Source: Formosimonas limnophila (GTDB lineage Bacteria > Pseudomonadota > Gammaproteobacteria > Burkholderiales > Burkholderiaceae). From it: a DNA stretch of 64,000 nucleotides. Shown in pieces: positions 27,276 through 36,565 of the stretch. The notes beneath the pieces were generated by a model, which was not told where the DNA came from, did not search any database, and worked only from the letters and a program-made list of their open reading frames with translations. Position 1 is the first letter of the stretch. Every line of letters starts with the position of its first letter. The stretch covers positions 101,348 through 165,347 of the forward strand of contig NZ_BMZG01000002.1 in assembly GCF_014652675.1 (NCBI RefSeq), in the 5' to 3' direction. A program made the translations under genes and the position numbers.

Positions 27276-28304
27276 ATGAAGAAAATCATCGCTGGTCTCT
27301 TTTTTTGTTGTATCGGACTATCTATTTTTCCAGCTCGCGCTATTGAGCCACCTGATGGTTTGTCAGAAGAATATAAACAACTATTTATCTTTGAAAATCT
27401 CACACCTGCTTATAAGAAAATCTGGCTTGAAGATGTGAAGCATTTGCAATTAATGTCGGAAAAGTTTCACTTATACAGCATTTATATGAATTGTCTTTCA
27501 GACAATGATCATCATCAAATGCTGATCCCTGAGTATCGGGAGGCGTTAGCTGAAACCGCTGGTTTGGGTTTTCCGTTGAAGCTAATGCCTAAAGATAAGC
27601 TGGAGGCATTTAATCTCATGTTTGTCCCATCACATTGGGCGTTTGAGCAATTATCTGAAAATGAAAAAAGCCAAATATTGTTATTTGGTAACAGTAATGT
27701 CGATCGGAAGGCCTTGTCTGTATTGGCTGTTCTAAATGCTGCGAATGAGATGGCGGAGATTTCCGTCGGCGTTGATGGGGGTTGGAGAAGTTACCCTTTA
27801 ATAAAGTTTAAAGAGTTGGTTGAGGCGGAGCAATTGTCTGATGAGTTTCAGAAAGCTTTGGGTGAACAAAAGCCTGATGCTTTAATTGAGTATATAAAAA
27901 TCAAGAAGTTGGCAGACTATTCCGCCAATGATCCACCAAAATTCAATGCTTTAATAATTGAAATTGCTGAGCTAGATAGTCAAGTGCTAAGAAAACAGCT
28001 GTCATCAGAGGTGAATGAAAGAATTGATGACTTTTCCGAGCACCGATTTTGGGTATTGAAGGATACTGCGAGAGATGAGTCTTTGCGGATTTTAATGAGC
28101 CTAGATTATCTTAACTCAAATATAGAGCTTGGACCACTCATTTTTCCTAATCAACCCACCAGTTTAAGCAATGAGCAAATAAAAAGTTTGAAGGAAAAAC
28201 TCAAACCGATGATTGAAGTACAACCAAAAATGTTTAAAGTTTCATACGGAGACTGGTTGGGCGACAAAGCAAAGAAATACTGTCAAGAACGTATTAAAAG
28301 TTGA
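27276..28304 (+). CDS. Secreted protein of unknown function
   Basis: 342 residues from the ATG at 27276. MKKIIAGLFFCCIGLSIFPA with cleavage near ARA|IEPP is a signal peptide. The mature part is predicted mostly helical, acidic and Lys/Leu/Glu-rich, with only two Cys (MNCLSD and KYCQERI) that could form a disulfide linking the two ends. I recognise no domain. It runs directly into the DUF2272 gene (8-base gap), so they are likely one transcriptional unit. Its codons are more AT-rich than those of neighbouring trpB, hinting at later acquisition. Confidence 0.75.
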   Translation: MKKIIAGLFFCCIGLSIFPARAIEPPDGLSEEYKQLFIFENLTPAYKKIWLEDVKHLQLMSEKFHLYSIYMNCLSDNDHHQMLIPEYREALAETAGLGFPLKLMPKDKLEAFNLMFVPSHWAFEQLSENEKSQILLFGNSNVDRKALSVLAVLNAANEMAEISVGVDGGWRSYPLIKFKELVEAEQLSDEFQKALGEQKPDALIEYIKIKKLADYSANDPPKFNALIIEIAELDSQVLRKQLSSEVNERIDDFSEHRFWVLKDTARDESLRILMSLDYLNSNIELGPLIFPNQPTSLSNEQIKSLKEKLKPMIEVQPKMFKVSYGDWLGDKAKKYCQERIKS

Positions 28305-28312
28305 ACCCAGTC

Positions 28313-29263
28313 ATGAAAAAAAGTTTTGTTTTTAAGTGTGTGCAGGTGGTTATCTTTTGCGCACCGAGTAGTGTTTATTTTCCAATCGCGCAGGCGCAAA
28401 GTTTATGTGCTTTTGATTCGGCTCAAATAAAACCTTCGCTCACTGCTGCCAAAATCGCGTGCGACGAACACGTGTTGTGGGGTCGTCCATTCATCAATGC
28501 AGCAGGGCATTTGATCCAAATCGGCCCGATGGAGGGTGAGACAGATAAGTTAGCGAATGGTGAGTCTGCGTGGCAGCGTGTGCTGCATTACTGGACGGCG
28601 AGTGTTGGTGCGGAATATCTTTATCATCCTGACGATGTTTCGCCCGATTCCTCGCAGGCGACGAAAAATGCATTTATCAGAACGCGTTTGATTGACAACC
28701 CATGGTCTGGTGTATTTGTCAGCTATGTCATGAAAACGGCTGGTTTTTCTGCCGATGAGTTTACGTTCAATGATGGCCATATTCGTTATATCAAGCCTGC
28801 ATTCACGGCGGCGCTCAGCTTGGCCGCTCATGAGCCTAATGCATATGCTTATGTGGCAAAAAATCCTTTGACGACACCAATGGCGGTAGGGGATTTGATT
28901 TGCTATACCCGCGAGGGACGAGATGTTTATGGGCCGATGGCTTTTTTTGAGTGGTTACAGACACATCAATACGATGGTGTGTCGTTGAAAACCCACTGTG
29001 ATATTGTCGTGACCGTGAAAAAAAGTAAGGCTTATACCATCGGTGGTAATGTCGTGCAGTCTGTGGTAATGAGAGAGTTGACTTTGAACAAACAAGGAGC
29101 ACTGGCGGCCAGACACACTTTGCCGATCACACCTGTGTCTGGTTCGTGGGTGGCGAAGGCTTTGACTGCTGAGCCAGCGAACCTAGTTCAATGCGAGCCA
29201 GTTAACGGGCGGGATTGTGATATGAACCGAAAGGATTGGGTGGTGTTGCTTAAAGCCAAGTAA
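28313..29263 (+). CDS. DUF2272 domain protein, exported
   Basis: 316 residues. An N-terminal signal peptide (FKCVQVVIFCAPSSVYFPIAQA) is followed by a DUF2272-like domain: NPWSGVFVSYVMKTAGF, FNDGHIRYIKPAF, VGDLICYTREG, HCDIVVTVKKSKAYTIGGNV. The conserved W-S...H...GDL...HCD pattern resembles NlpC/P60-like (CHAP-like) folds, but the catalytic Cys seen in peptidases is a Ser here, so activity is unclear. An alternative TTG start at 28301 is possible. It pairs with the preceding secreted protein, and the unit is closed by a strong terminator before tRNA-Leu. Confidence 0.75.
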   Translation: MKKSFVFKCVQVVIFCAPSSVYFPIAQAQSLCAFDSAQIKPSLTAAKIACDEHVLWGRPFINAAGHLIQIGPMEGETDKLANGESAWQRVLHYWTASVGAEYLYHPDDVSPDSSQATKNAFIRTRLIDNPWSGVFVSYVMKTAGFSADEFTFNDGHIRYIKPAFTAALSLAAHEPNAYAYVAKNPLTTPMAVGDLICYTREGRDVYGPMAFFEWLQTHQYDGVSLKTHCDIVVTVKKSKAYTIGGNVVQSVVMRELTLNKQGALAARHTLPITPVSGSWVAKALTAEPANLVQCEPVNGRDCDMNRKDWVVLLKAK

Positions 29264-29270
29264 GCCGAAT

Positions 29271-29302
29271 AAAAACCGCTCATCAAATGATGAGCGGTTT
29301 TA
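29271..29302. terminator. Bidirectional terminator
   Basis: A 13-bp perfect stem (29273-29285 with 29288-29300, 2-base loop) with A-run on the left and T-run on the right. It ends the DUF2272 gene on the plus strand and tRNA-Leu on the minus strand. Confidence 0.88.
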
Positions 29303-29305
29303 GAA

Positions 29306-29392
29306 TGGTGCCCAGAAAAGGACTCGAACCTTCACAGTGTTGCCACCGCATGGACCTGAACCATGTGCGTCTACCAATTCCGCCACCTGGGC
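29306..29392 (-). tRNA. tRNA-Leu (anticodon CAG)
   Basis: 87 bases including an encoded CCA. Acceptor stem GCCCAGG/CTGGGCA, D-loop GGTAGACGC, anticodon loop TTCAGGT giving CAG (codon CUG), a long class II variable arm, and the T-loop GGTTCGAGTCC. The reverse strand is used. All stems pair by eye. It lies between the DUF2272 gene and the divergent rnr, and its 3' end faces the unusual segment inserted after trpB. Confidence 0.96.
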
Positions 29393-29583
29393 TTAGGTGT
29401 TGTACGCGCCTCATAGGATTCGATGAAAAGGGCTGATAGTCAGGCATCTTTCACCGAATTCATGTATCTTTAGCAATGTCTATTTAAAATACTCGGTATT
29501 TCGAGGGCGCGTGTCAAAAAACGATGCGAGCCGCTATTTTATAGGGTTATATTATTTTGTCAAATCGAAACAGTAAAAATACA

Positions 29584-32202
29584 ATGAAAAACAATAAAAA
29601 AGAATCTCCAAGTGCTATTTCGCACACAAAACCAACAACTTCAGCGAAAACAGCAAAAACAAAATCACAAACCTCCGCTCCCAGCACCACCAAAAAGCGT
29701 GCGAATGCAAAATCGAGCCAAGTCTCAGCTTTGTTCACACCCAGTACAGCGGTTTTAGCGCCCACCAGCAAACCTGTTGAGGTGGCTAAAAAACCGCTGC
29801 CAGCCAACCTGCCGACGCGCAGTGTATTGTTCAACACGATTCAAACACACGCGGTTAATTACAAAAAGCCTTTGACCGCGATTCAAATCGCACAAGAATT
29901 GGATGTGCTGCCTGCGCAAGTGGGTAGCTTGCAAATTTTGCTCGACCAAATGACAGCGGCGGGCGATATCAAGATGAATCCGAAAGGCTCCTATGCGCCG
30001 TTGTCAACTGAGCCGCTGATCACGGGTCGGATTCAGACCCACAAAGATGGTTATGGTTTTTTAATCAATGACGGTGAAGATGTATTCATTGCTGAGCGTC
30101 AGATGCGTGGCGCATGGCATGGCGATATGGTGACTGTGCGCATCACAGGCACTGCACGCAACGGCAAACGCGAAGGCGAGGTGGTTGAGGTCACTGAGCG
30201 CAAGTTCAGTCAAGTGGTCGGACGTTTACTCAATGAAAACGGCGTGTGGCTGGTTTCACCTGACGATGTGCGTTTGCGCACCGATATTTTGGTGGCGGCT
30301 GATGATTTAGCAGGGGCGCTGGTGAACCAAATCGTGGTGGTCGCCCTCAAAGCGTATGGTGATGAGCATGCGATGCCGATTGGTCGCGTTGTCGAGGTGT
30401 TGGGCAATGCCGATGATTCGGGTATGGAAATCGAAATCGCGGTGCGAAAATTCGACGTGCCGCATGTGTTCTCTGAGCGCACTGAGCAACAAGTGGCGAA
30501 ACTTTCTGATACCGTTAGCCCTGATGAATGGGTGGGGCGCATTGATTTGCGTGACGTGCCATTGGTCACGATTGATGGTGAGGATGCGCGCGACTTTGAT
30601 GATGCGGTGTATTGTGAACCGATTAAAACGGGTCGCAAGGTGACTGGTTATCGTCTGCTCGTCGCGATTGCGGATGTGAGTCACTATGTAAAGGACAAAA
30701 CGCCGTTGAATGAAGATGCGCTGTTACGCGCCACCAGCGTTTATTTCCCGCGCCGGGTCGTACCGATGTTGCCTGAGAAATTATCAAATGGCTTGTGTTC
30801 GCTCAACCCACACGTCGAGCGTCTGTGTATGGTGGCCGATATGGTGATTGACTTGGATGGTCAGGTGACCGCCTATCAGTTCTTTGAAGCGGTCATGCAC
30901 TCGGCTGCACGACTCACATACAACCAAGTGTGGGAGTTTTTAGATAAAGGCACGGGACATATTGCGGAGAATTTCGCCCATCTGTCACCACAGATTAAGA
31001 GTTTGTACGACTTATTTAAAGTTTTGTTACAAGCCCGAGAAAAACGTGGAGCGATGGAGTTTGAAACCGTTGAAACCTACATGGTGCCCGATGAAAACGG
31101 CAAAATCAAAGAGATTGTCCCACGCACGCGCAACGATGCACATCGTTTAATCGAAGAATGTATGCTCGCGGCAAACGTTTGCGCTGCTGAGTTTATTGAA
31201 ACCTCTGATCGACTGTGCCTGTATCGAAACCACGAAGGCCCCACTCCTGAAAAACTCGAAGCCTTGCGCAAAAGCCTCAAAATTGCGGGTCTGCACATCG
31301 GTGGTGGCGATAAACCAACGCCCAAAGACTACGCCGCAGTCATGCGTCAAGTCATTGGCCGTCCTGATGCTGCAGGTTTACAAACATTATTGCTGCGCTC
31401 GATGCAGCAAGCGGTTTATGCACCTGATAACCTCGGCCACTTTGGTTTAGCTTACTCTGCCTATGCGCATTTCACATCACCGATTCGTCGTTACCCAGAT
31501 TTACTCGTGCATCGCACGATTAAATCCATCCTCAGTGGGCAACGCTATACACCCATGACGGAGCAAATTCCATTGCTTGAGGACACCCGAAAAGCCAAGC
31601 TATGGGCGGATGACAAACTCAATGAGTTGGAAAAACAAAAACAGAAAAAAGACAGCACCCACCCGATTTGGGTCAAGCTCGGCACACATGCATCTATGTG
31701 CGAACGTCGTGCGGATGAAGCCAGCCGTGATGTGACTGCTTGGCTCAAGTGCGAATACATGAAGCAATTTATTGGTGAAACGATGGTGGGAACCATTTCA
31801 TCAGTGACCAACTTCGGTGCGTTTGTGACACTCAAGGACGCTTATGTGGATGGTTTGGTGCATATCTCTGAACTGGGACAGGACTACTTCGAGTTTGATG
31901 AGGTTTCTTACAGCTTGCGTGGTCGTGCTTCTGGCGTCGTGTATCGTCTGAATGACGAGGTGAGTGTCAAAATCGCGGGCGTTGACAGTGATACCCGCCG
32001 AGTGGATTTTGCATTGGTTCTCCCAGAAGGACAGCAAGGCAAATCACGTCGTCATCCAAGCAAGACAGAAAGCGCGACATTGCGAACGACACAGGCCGCG
32101 AATAATCGAACCAACAGCACCAAGCAAAATAAACGTGATGCACGTTTAAAGCAATCCGAGGAGCGTCCCGCGAAATCAAGTCGCAAGCGCAGTAAACGAT
32201 AA
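29584..32202 (+). CDS. rnr: Ribonuclease R (3'-5' exoribonuclease)
   Basis: 872 residues from the ATG at 29584; a TTG at 29557 would add 9 residues but lies against a likely -10. The N-terminal ~90 residues are Lys/Thr/Ser-rich and low in complexity. Then come a winged-helix region (ILFNTIQTHA... onward), cold-shock domains (RIQTHKDGYGFLIN), the RNB core with the metal-binding Asp cluster GEDARDFDDAVY, and the S1 domain (VGTISSVTNFGAFVTLKDAY). The C-terminus is Lys/Arg/Ser-rich (SSRKRSKR). RNase R degrades structured RNA and takes part in RNA quality control. Divergent from tRNA-Leu. Confidence 0.94.
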   Translation: MKNNKKESPSAISHTKPTTSAKTAKTKSQTSAPSTTKKRANAKSSQVSALFTPSTAVLAPTSKPVEVAKKPLPANLPTRSVLFNTIQTHAVNYKKPLTAIQIAQELDVLPAQVGSLQILLDQMTAAGDIKMNPKGSYAPLSTEPLITGRIQTHKDGYGFLINDGEDVFIAERQMRGAWHGDMVTVRITGTARNGKREGEVVEVTERKFSQVVGRLLNENGVWLVSPDDVRLRTDILVAADDLAGALVNQIVVVALKAYGDEHAMPIGRVVEVLGNADDSGMEIEIAVRKFDVPHVFSERTEQQVAKLSDTVSPDEWVGRIDLRDVPLVTIDGEDARDFDDAVYCEPIKTGRKVTGYRLLVAIADVSHYVKDKTPLNEDALLRATSVYFPRRVVPMLPEKLSNGLCSLNPHVERLCMVADMVIDLDGQVTAYQFFEAVMHSAARLTYNQVWEFLDKGTGHIAENFAHLSPQIKSLYDLFKVLLQAREKRGAMEFETVETYMVPDENGKIKEIVPRTRNDAHRLIEECMLAANVCAAEFIETSDRLCLYRNHEGPTPEKLEALRKSLKIAGLHIGGGDKPTPKDYAAVMRQVIGRPDAAGLQTLLLRSMQQAVYAPDNLGHFGLAYSAYAHFTSPIRRYPDLLVHRTIKSILSGQRYTPMTEQIPLLEDTRKAKLWADDKLNELEKQKQKKDSTHPIWVKLGTHASMCERRADEASRDVTAWLKCEYMKQFIGETMVGTISSVTNFGAFVTLKDAYVDGLVHISELGQDYFEFDEVSYSLRGRASGVVYRLNDEVSVKIAGVDSDTRRVDFALVLPEGQQGKSRRHPSKTESATLRTTQAANNRTNSTKQNKRDARLKQSEERPAKSSRKRSKR

Positions 32203-32229
32203 ATCTCAATGACAACCTAATTATCCGTA

Positions 32230-32251
32230 GAGACGCGATTCATCGCGTCTC
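32230..32251. repeat. 22-base perfect palindromic repeat, copy 2
   Basis: GAGACGCGAT-TC-ATCGCGTCTC, identical arms to 22194-22215 with one loop base changed; lies 28 bases after rnr and 38 before tatD. Not followed by a T-run, so it is probably not a simple terminator. Confidence 0.8.
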
Positions 32252-32289
32252 GTGCATTTCAAACATCGAAACAAAACAGCTTAAAAATC

Positions 32290-33057
32290 ATGTACATCGA
32301 CTCACATTGCCACATCGACTTTCCCGAACTCATGTCAGACTTGCCCGCGTTGCTTGACAACATGAAAGCCAACCAAGTTACCCATGCGCTTGCCATCAGC
32401 GTTGACGTCTCGGACTGGTCACGCATCAAACAGATCATCGAAGCGCATCCCAATATCTACAGTTCTGTTGGCACACACCCAGATTATCCTGACGTGCACG
32501 AACCCACAGTGGACGAGCTTGTCAGCATGCTCGCACACCCAAAGGTCATCGCCACTGGTGAGACTGGACTTGATTACTACCGACTCGAAGGTGATTTAGA
32601 GTGGCAGCGTGCGCGGTTTCGCAATCACATCCGAGCAGCGAACATCACAAACAAACCGTTGATTATTCATACTCGGAACGCTCAAGACGACACCATTCGT
32701 CTTATGAGTGAGGAAAATGCTCGTGATGTTGGCGGTGTGATGCACTGCTTTACCGAAACTAAAGAAGTCGCACAAGCTGCACTTGACCAGAATTTTTATA
32801 TTTCATTTTCAGGCATTGTTAGTTTCAAAAACGCTAAAACTGTCCATGACTGTGCTCAATACGTTCCTTTAGACCGTATTTTAATTGAAACAGACTCGCC
32901 ATACCTCGCGCCTGTGCCGCACCGTGGTAAAACCAATCAGCCCGCATGGGTCATGCATGTTGCTGAACGCATTGCGGAGATTAAAGGCTTGAGCGTGGAG
33001 GAGGTTGGGCGTGTGACAACTGAGAATTTTAAGAGGTGCTTTAAGGTTGACTTTTAA
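32290..33057 (+). CDS. TatD family metal-dependent hydrolase (DNase)
   Basis: 255 residues. Starts MYIDSHCHIDFPEL, with the HxH metal motif, then VGTHPDYPD, the Glu in VIATGETGLDYY, the His in KPLIIHTRNAQDDT and the Asp in ILIETDSPYLAPVPHRGK. TatD proteins are cytoplasmic 3'-5' exonucleases acting on DNA and RNA with a DNA-repair or turnover role. The closest subgroup is YcfH-like. Monocistronic, ending at the terminator shared with fabI. Confidence 0.92.
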   Translation: MYIDSHCHIDFPELMSDLPALLDNMKANQVTHALAISVDVSDWSRIKQIIEAHPNIYSSVGTHPDYPDVHEPTVDELVSMLAHPKVIATGETGLDYYRLEGDLEWQRARFRNHIRAANITNKPLIIHTRNAQDDTIRLMSEENARDVGGVMHCFTETKEVAQAALDQNFYISFSGIVSFKNAKTVHDCAQYVPLDRILIETDSPYLAPVPHRGKTNQPAWVMHVAERIAEIKGLSVEEVGRVTTENFKRCFKVDF

Positions 33058-33167
33058 AATGCGGAGCTTATGCAAGCGTAAAAGAGCAGAGTAGGGCTTA
33101 AGTCCATTCTCATCCTATTATTTATCGTTTTTTACGTGCGCATTGATTCAGGGGATAGAAAAGAGCC

Positions 33168-33204
33168 AAAAAAATCGCTGAATGTGTCGTTCAGCGGTTT
33201 TTTT
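33168..33204. terminator. Bidirectional terminator between tatD and fabI
   Basis: A 7-bp core stem (33176-33182 with 33190-33196), extended by A/T pairs, with A-run and T-run on the two sides. It lies between the convergent tatD and fabI. Confidence 0.85.
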
Positions 33205-33221
33205 GGGATGTTTAGGATGTG

Positions 33222-34019
33222 TTATTCGGCCACCTCATCAAACCCCATGCCGCCGACCACATGACTAAAACCACCATCGACGTAGATGATTTCGCCAGTG
33301 ATGCCGCTCGATAGATTTGAGAGGAGGAATGCTGAAGTGTTACCGACATCTTCGATGGTGACGTTGCGGCGCAGAGGGGCATTTTCTTCAACGAAGTTGA
33401 GGATTTTGCCGAAACCTTTGATGCCTGAGGCAGCGAGGGTTTTGATTGGGCCAGCGGAGATGCCGTTGACGCGTACACCTTTTTTGCCCATGCTGTTGGC
33501 AAGGTAGCGCACAGAAGCTTCTAATGAGGCTTTGGCCAAGCCCATGGTGTTGTAGTTTGGCACCACTTGCATTGAGCCGAGATAGGTGAGGGTGAGCAGA
33601 GCGGCTTTGTTTGAGAGCATTGGTTGTGCGGCTTTGGCCAATGCGGGGAAGCTGTAAGCAGAGATGTCGTGCGCGATTTTGAAGCCTTCGCGTGATAAGC
33701 CGTCGAGGAAGTCACCAGCGATGGCTTCGCGTGGGGCAAAGCCGATGGCGTGAACGAGTCCATCCAAGCTGTCCCATGTTTTACCCAAGCCGGCAAATAC
33801 AGCAGCGATTTGCTCATCGCTGCCCACATCACAGTCGAATACAAGGTTTGAGCCAAACTCTGCGGCAAACTCGGTGATGCGGTCTTTGAATCGGTCACCA
33901 ACGTAGGTGAAGGCGAGTTCTGCCCCTTCACGATGGCAAGCTTGAGCGATGCCGTAGGCAATAGAGCGATTTGAAAGTAAGCCTGTGATGAGGATGCGTT
34001 TGCCTTGTAAAAATGCCAT
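33222..34019 (-). CDS. fabI: Enoyl-[acyl-carrier-protein] reductase (NADH)
   Basis: 265 residues from the ATG at 34019, with AGGAG upstream; open frame to 34103 is rejected. It catalyses the last reduction of each fatty-acid elongation cycle. The start is [20 protein letters not shown], with the SDR-type fold. The NAD-site region is [10 protein letters not shown], and the active site is [20 protein letters not shown] (Tyr-x6-Lys with the extra Tyr). FabI is the target of triclosan and diazaborines; the usual Gly in the NAD loop is present. Single gene between convergent tatD and mltD. Confidence 0.94.
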   Translation of the reverse strand: MAFLQGKRILITGLLSNRSIAYGIAQACHREGAELAFTYVGDRFKDRITEFAAEFGSNLVFDCDVGSDEQIAAVFAGLGKTWDSLDGLVHAIGFAPREAIAGDFLDGLSREGFKIAHDISAYSFPALAKAAQPMLSNKAALLTLTYLGSMQVVPNYNTMGLAKASLEASVRYLANSMGKKGVRVNGISAGPIKTLAASGIKGFGKILNFVEENAPLRRNVTIEDVGNTSAFLLSNLSSGITGEIIYVDGGFSHVVGGMGFDEVAE

Positions 34020-34163
34020 GGAGTTCTCCTGATGTTTATTTATTGAGACGCCCCGAACCAATTGGTTGGGACGTTTTTGTGACTGTGCGAAATTGTACGT
34101 CAAAGTGTGCGTGTGAGGCTCAGAAAATCGCGGTTTTTGACGTATTTTTGTGTAACGCTCGTT

Positions 34164-36506
34164 CTATTTTTTAACAGGTTTTTTAGATGCGGTGACGGGC
34201 TTTTGGGGTTCTGGTTTGACGACGTTATTTTTGTTTGATGCAGGTGCTTTTACTGCAGCGTCTTTCGTGGTGGTTTTGGTCGTCTTGTTGGCTGTCACCA
34301 CTTTAGTCTCTGCTTTTTTGTTTGGTTTGGTGGTGCTGACTGTGTTTTTTTGTGCAGCTGGTTTTGTGACATTGGGTTTTTGGACGGCTGATGGCTTGGT
34401 TTTGGGTTTGGTGGTTTGTGCTGGCGCTTTGTCCGTTTCTTTGTTGCTGACTACTACTTTTTTGACTGAACTGGTTTTTGGTGCAGTGGTTTTGGTTGGT
34501 TTGGGTGTGTATTTTGCTCTGACCACTGTGCCTGTTGTGGTTTTGTTGCCTGAGTCTGCGATAGGGGCGTTGTCAAACTTGGCTGGCGCAGGAGTGGTAT
34601 TGACCTTAATGGTGTTTTCGACCAGCTGTGTGCTGATGTTTGGGGTGGTGGCTGGCTTGGTGTTGTCAGTGGCCACGAGTATGGGCTGTATGCTTGATGT
34701 GTCAGCACTGTTGGATTTAGTGGCAGTCAGGGATGTGTCGAGAATGTTTGTGTTTTCTGCAACGGATGTGATGTTGACGATGGTGTCTGGCATGGTGGTG
34801 ACGCTTGCCACGGGTTGTGCTGCTGTTTCAGGATTGTTCACGTTTGCTGCTGTGAGCGGGGCGTCGGGCGCGAGTGTATTTTGCCCACCAGACGTTGCAG
34901 TACTGACTGAGGTTATGGTGCTGCTGTTTGTGACGGTGTTCGTTTGAGGTGCGATCGTACTGGTGTTGTCTGCGATGAGACTCTGTGGGGTATTTGATAA
35001 AGATGTCCCAGTTGTCGTGGTTTGAGCTGTATTGTTATTTGAGGCACTGGCTGTGATTGTCGCTGGGGTGGTATTTTCGATGGGTTTAACCACGCTGTTT
35101 GTGGCGATGGTTGGGGTGGTCAGGCGAGGGCTATTTTGGATCAGGCTGCCCAGTGTGTCATTTTGTTGATTGTCACGGATGGTGACAAAGCTGGTGCCAG
35201 ATTTGCTTGGGGTGACAAAATCATTGTTTTTTGGAAGTGCCGTGTCGTTGCTGGTGTTGGCTGCAATACTGGTTTGCTCAATGTAGTCAGTTGAGAGACC
35301 AAAGCCGCTGGATGTGGTGGATAAGCCTGCTGTGAGTGCTTGGTAGGGAATGTCATCGAGTGCTGAGAGTCGTGGGACGAGCAATGCTGAGCCTGCTTTA
35401 ACGTAATCGTGGTCTTGCGGGATGTTATTGAGTGCGCGCAGGTTTTCTGTGCTGGTTTTGTAGCGTGAGGCGATGTCTGAGAGTGCTTCTGCGTTGTAAG
35501 CCAAGTAGGTGGTGAGGCTGGCTATTTTTCTGGAGTGATCAGAAAAAGCACGGCGGATATCGTCTGCTTGGTTGGCTGGAACCAAAATTTTGTTACCTAA
35601 GGCAGCGACGATGACGGGTTTTTTATGGGCGGGATTGATGCGTTTGAATTCGTCAAGACTCATCCCAGAGAGTTCTGCGGCGGTACTGACATCAATGTCG
35701 CGAGTGACAGTGACGGTTTCGTGGCGCAGATTGTTTTCGACGGGTGGCAGGCTGATGCCGTATAAGGCTGGGTTATTGACGATGTTTTTAATCGCTTGTA
35801 ATTTAGGGACGTATTGGCGCGTCTCCAGCGGCATTTTGATTTCGGTGTAGCTGCCTGAACCGCCTGAGGCGATGTTTCGCTTAACGGCTTTACTGACGTT
35901 GCCTTGTCCCCAGTTGTACGCGGCTAAGGCGAGATGCCAGTCACCAAACATGTCGTATAAACGCTGTAAATACGTCAAAGCGGCATCGGTAGAGGCAACA
36001 ACGTCGTTGCGCTGATCAGCGTAGTGGTTTTGTTGTAAAGAAAAATCACGGCCTGTGGCGGGCATGAATTGCCATAATCCTGATGCTTTCACAGGTGAGG
36101 TGGCATTGGTGACAAAAGCTGATTCGACAAATGGTAACAAAGCGAGTTCGCTGGGCATATTTCGGCGTTCGACTTCGTTCATGATCAGATACATGAAGTC
36201 GCCCGAGCGTGAGGCCATTCGCCCCACATAGTCGGCTCGTTGTGCGTAATAGTTTTCTTTCTTTGTGACTTCTTCGTTGTATAGGTCGGGTATTTTGTAA
36301 CCGTTGCGCACTCGTTGCCAGATGTCTTTGCTACTGGCTTGTTTGTTGGCATTGTATGAACCGTTGTTGCGCGTGTTGCTAGTTGTTGTGCAAGCGGTGG
36401 TCAAAATCGCGGCGATACTAACCACAACCAGTTTATTCGCTGGATGGCTAAACAGTCGATTCAGTGTGTTTGCTATGATTTTGGGGGTGAATAGTTTTTT
36501 TAACAT
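34164..36506 (-). CDS. mltD: Membrane-bound lytic murein transglycosylase D with long low-complexity tail
   Basis: 780 residues from the ATG at 36506 (AGGAC 4 bases upstream). The N-terminus VVVSIAAILTTACTTTS holds a lipobox (LTTAC). The transglycosylase domain follows at ~80-240, with the catalytic Glu in LLPFVESAFVTNATSPVKAS and SGLWQFMPATGR. LysM-like regions follow at ~265-400 (NKILVPANQADDI; YKTSTENLRALN...SALLVPR). After ~395 the protein is extremely Thr/Asn/Ser/Ala-rich, then Lys/Thr/Pro-rich to the end (KKPVKK), far longer than in E. coli MltD. It cuts peptidoglycan glycan strands. Confidence 0.88.
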   Translation of the reverse strand: MLKKLFTPKIIANTLNRLFSHPANKLVVVSIAAILTTACTTTSNTRNNGSYNANKQASSKDIWQRVRNGYKIPDLYNEEVTKKENYYAQRADYVGRMASRSGDFMYLIMNEVERRNMPSELALLPFVESAFVTNATSPVKASGLWQFMPATGRDFSLQQNHYADQRNDVVASTDAALTYLQRLYDMFGDWHLALAAYNWGQGNVSKAVKRNIASGGSGSYTEIKMPLETRQYVPKLQAIKNIVNNPALYGISLPPVENNLRHETVTVTRDIDVSTAAELSGMSLDEFKRINPAHKKPVIVAALGNKILVPANQADDIRRAFSDHSRKIASLTTYLAYNAEALSDIASRYKTSTENLRALNNIPQDHDYVKAGSALLVPRLSALDDIPYQALTAGLSTTSSGFGLSTDYIEQTSIAANTSNDTALPKNNDFVTPSKSGTSFVTIRDNQQNDTLGSLIQNSPRLTTPTIATNSVVKPIENTTPATITASASNNNTAQTTTTGTSLSNTPQSLIADNTSTIAPQTNTVTNSSTITSVSTATSGGQNTLAPDAPLTAANVNNPETAAQPVASVTTMPDTIVNITSVAENTNILDTSLTATKSNSADTSSIQPILVATDNTKPATTPNISTQLVENTIKVNTTPAPAKFDNAPIADSGNKTTTGTVVRAKYTPKPTKTTAPKTSSVKKVVVSNKETDKAPAQTTKPKTKPSAVQKPNVTKPAAQKNTVSTTKPNKKAETKVVTANKTTKTTTKDAAVKAPASNKNNVVKPEPQKPVTASKKPVKK

Positions 36507-36565
36507 GTCAGTCCTGTGGTGGCTCATGATGGGTTTTATCATGGTGTCATAAAGTGATGTGTACT

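Noticed and set aside
34192..34947. 251-codon hydrophobic open frame on the plus strand, antisense to mltD
   Set aside because: It reads like a Val/Leu-rich membrane protein, but this follows from the complement of the Thr/Asn/Lys-rich codons of mltD. It has no ribosome site and no family match.
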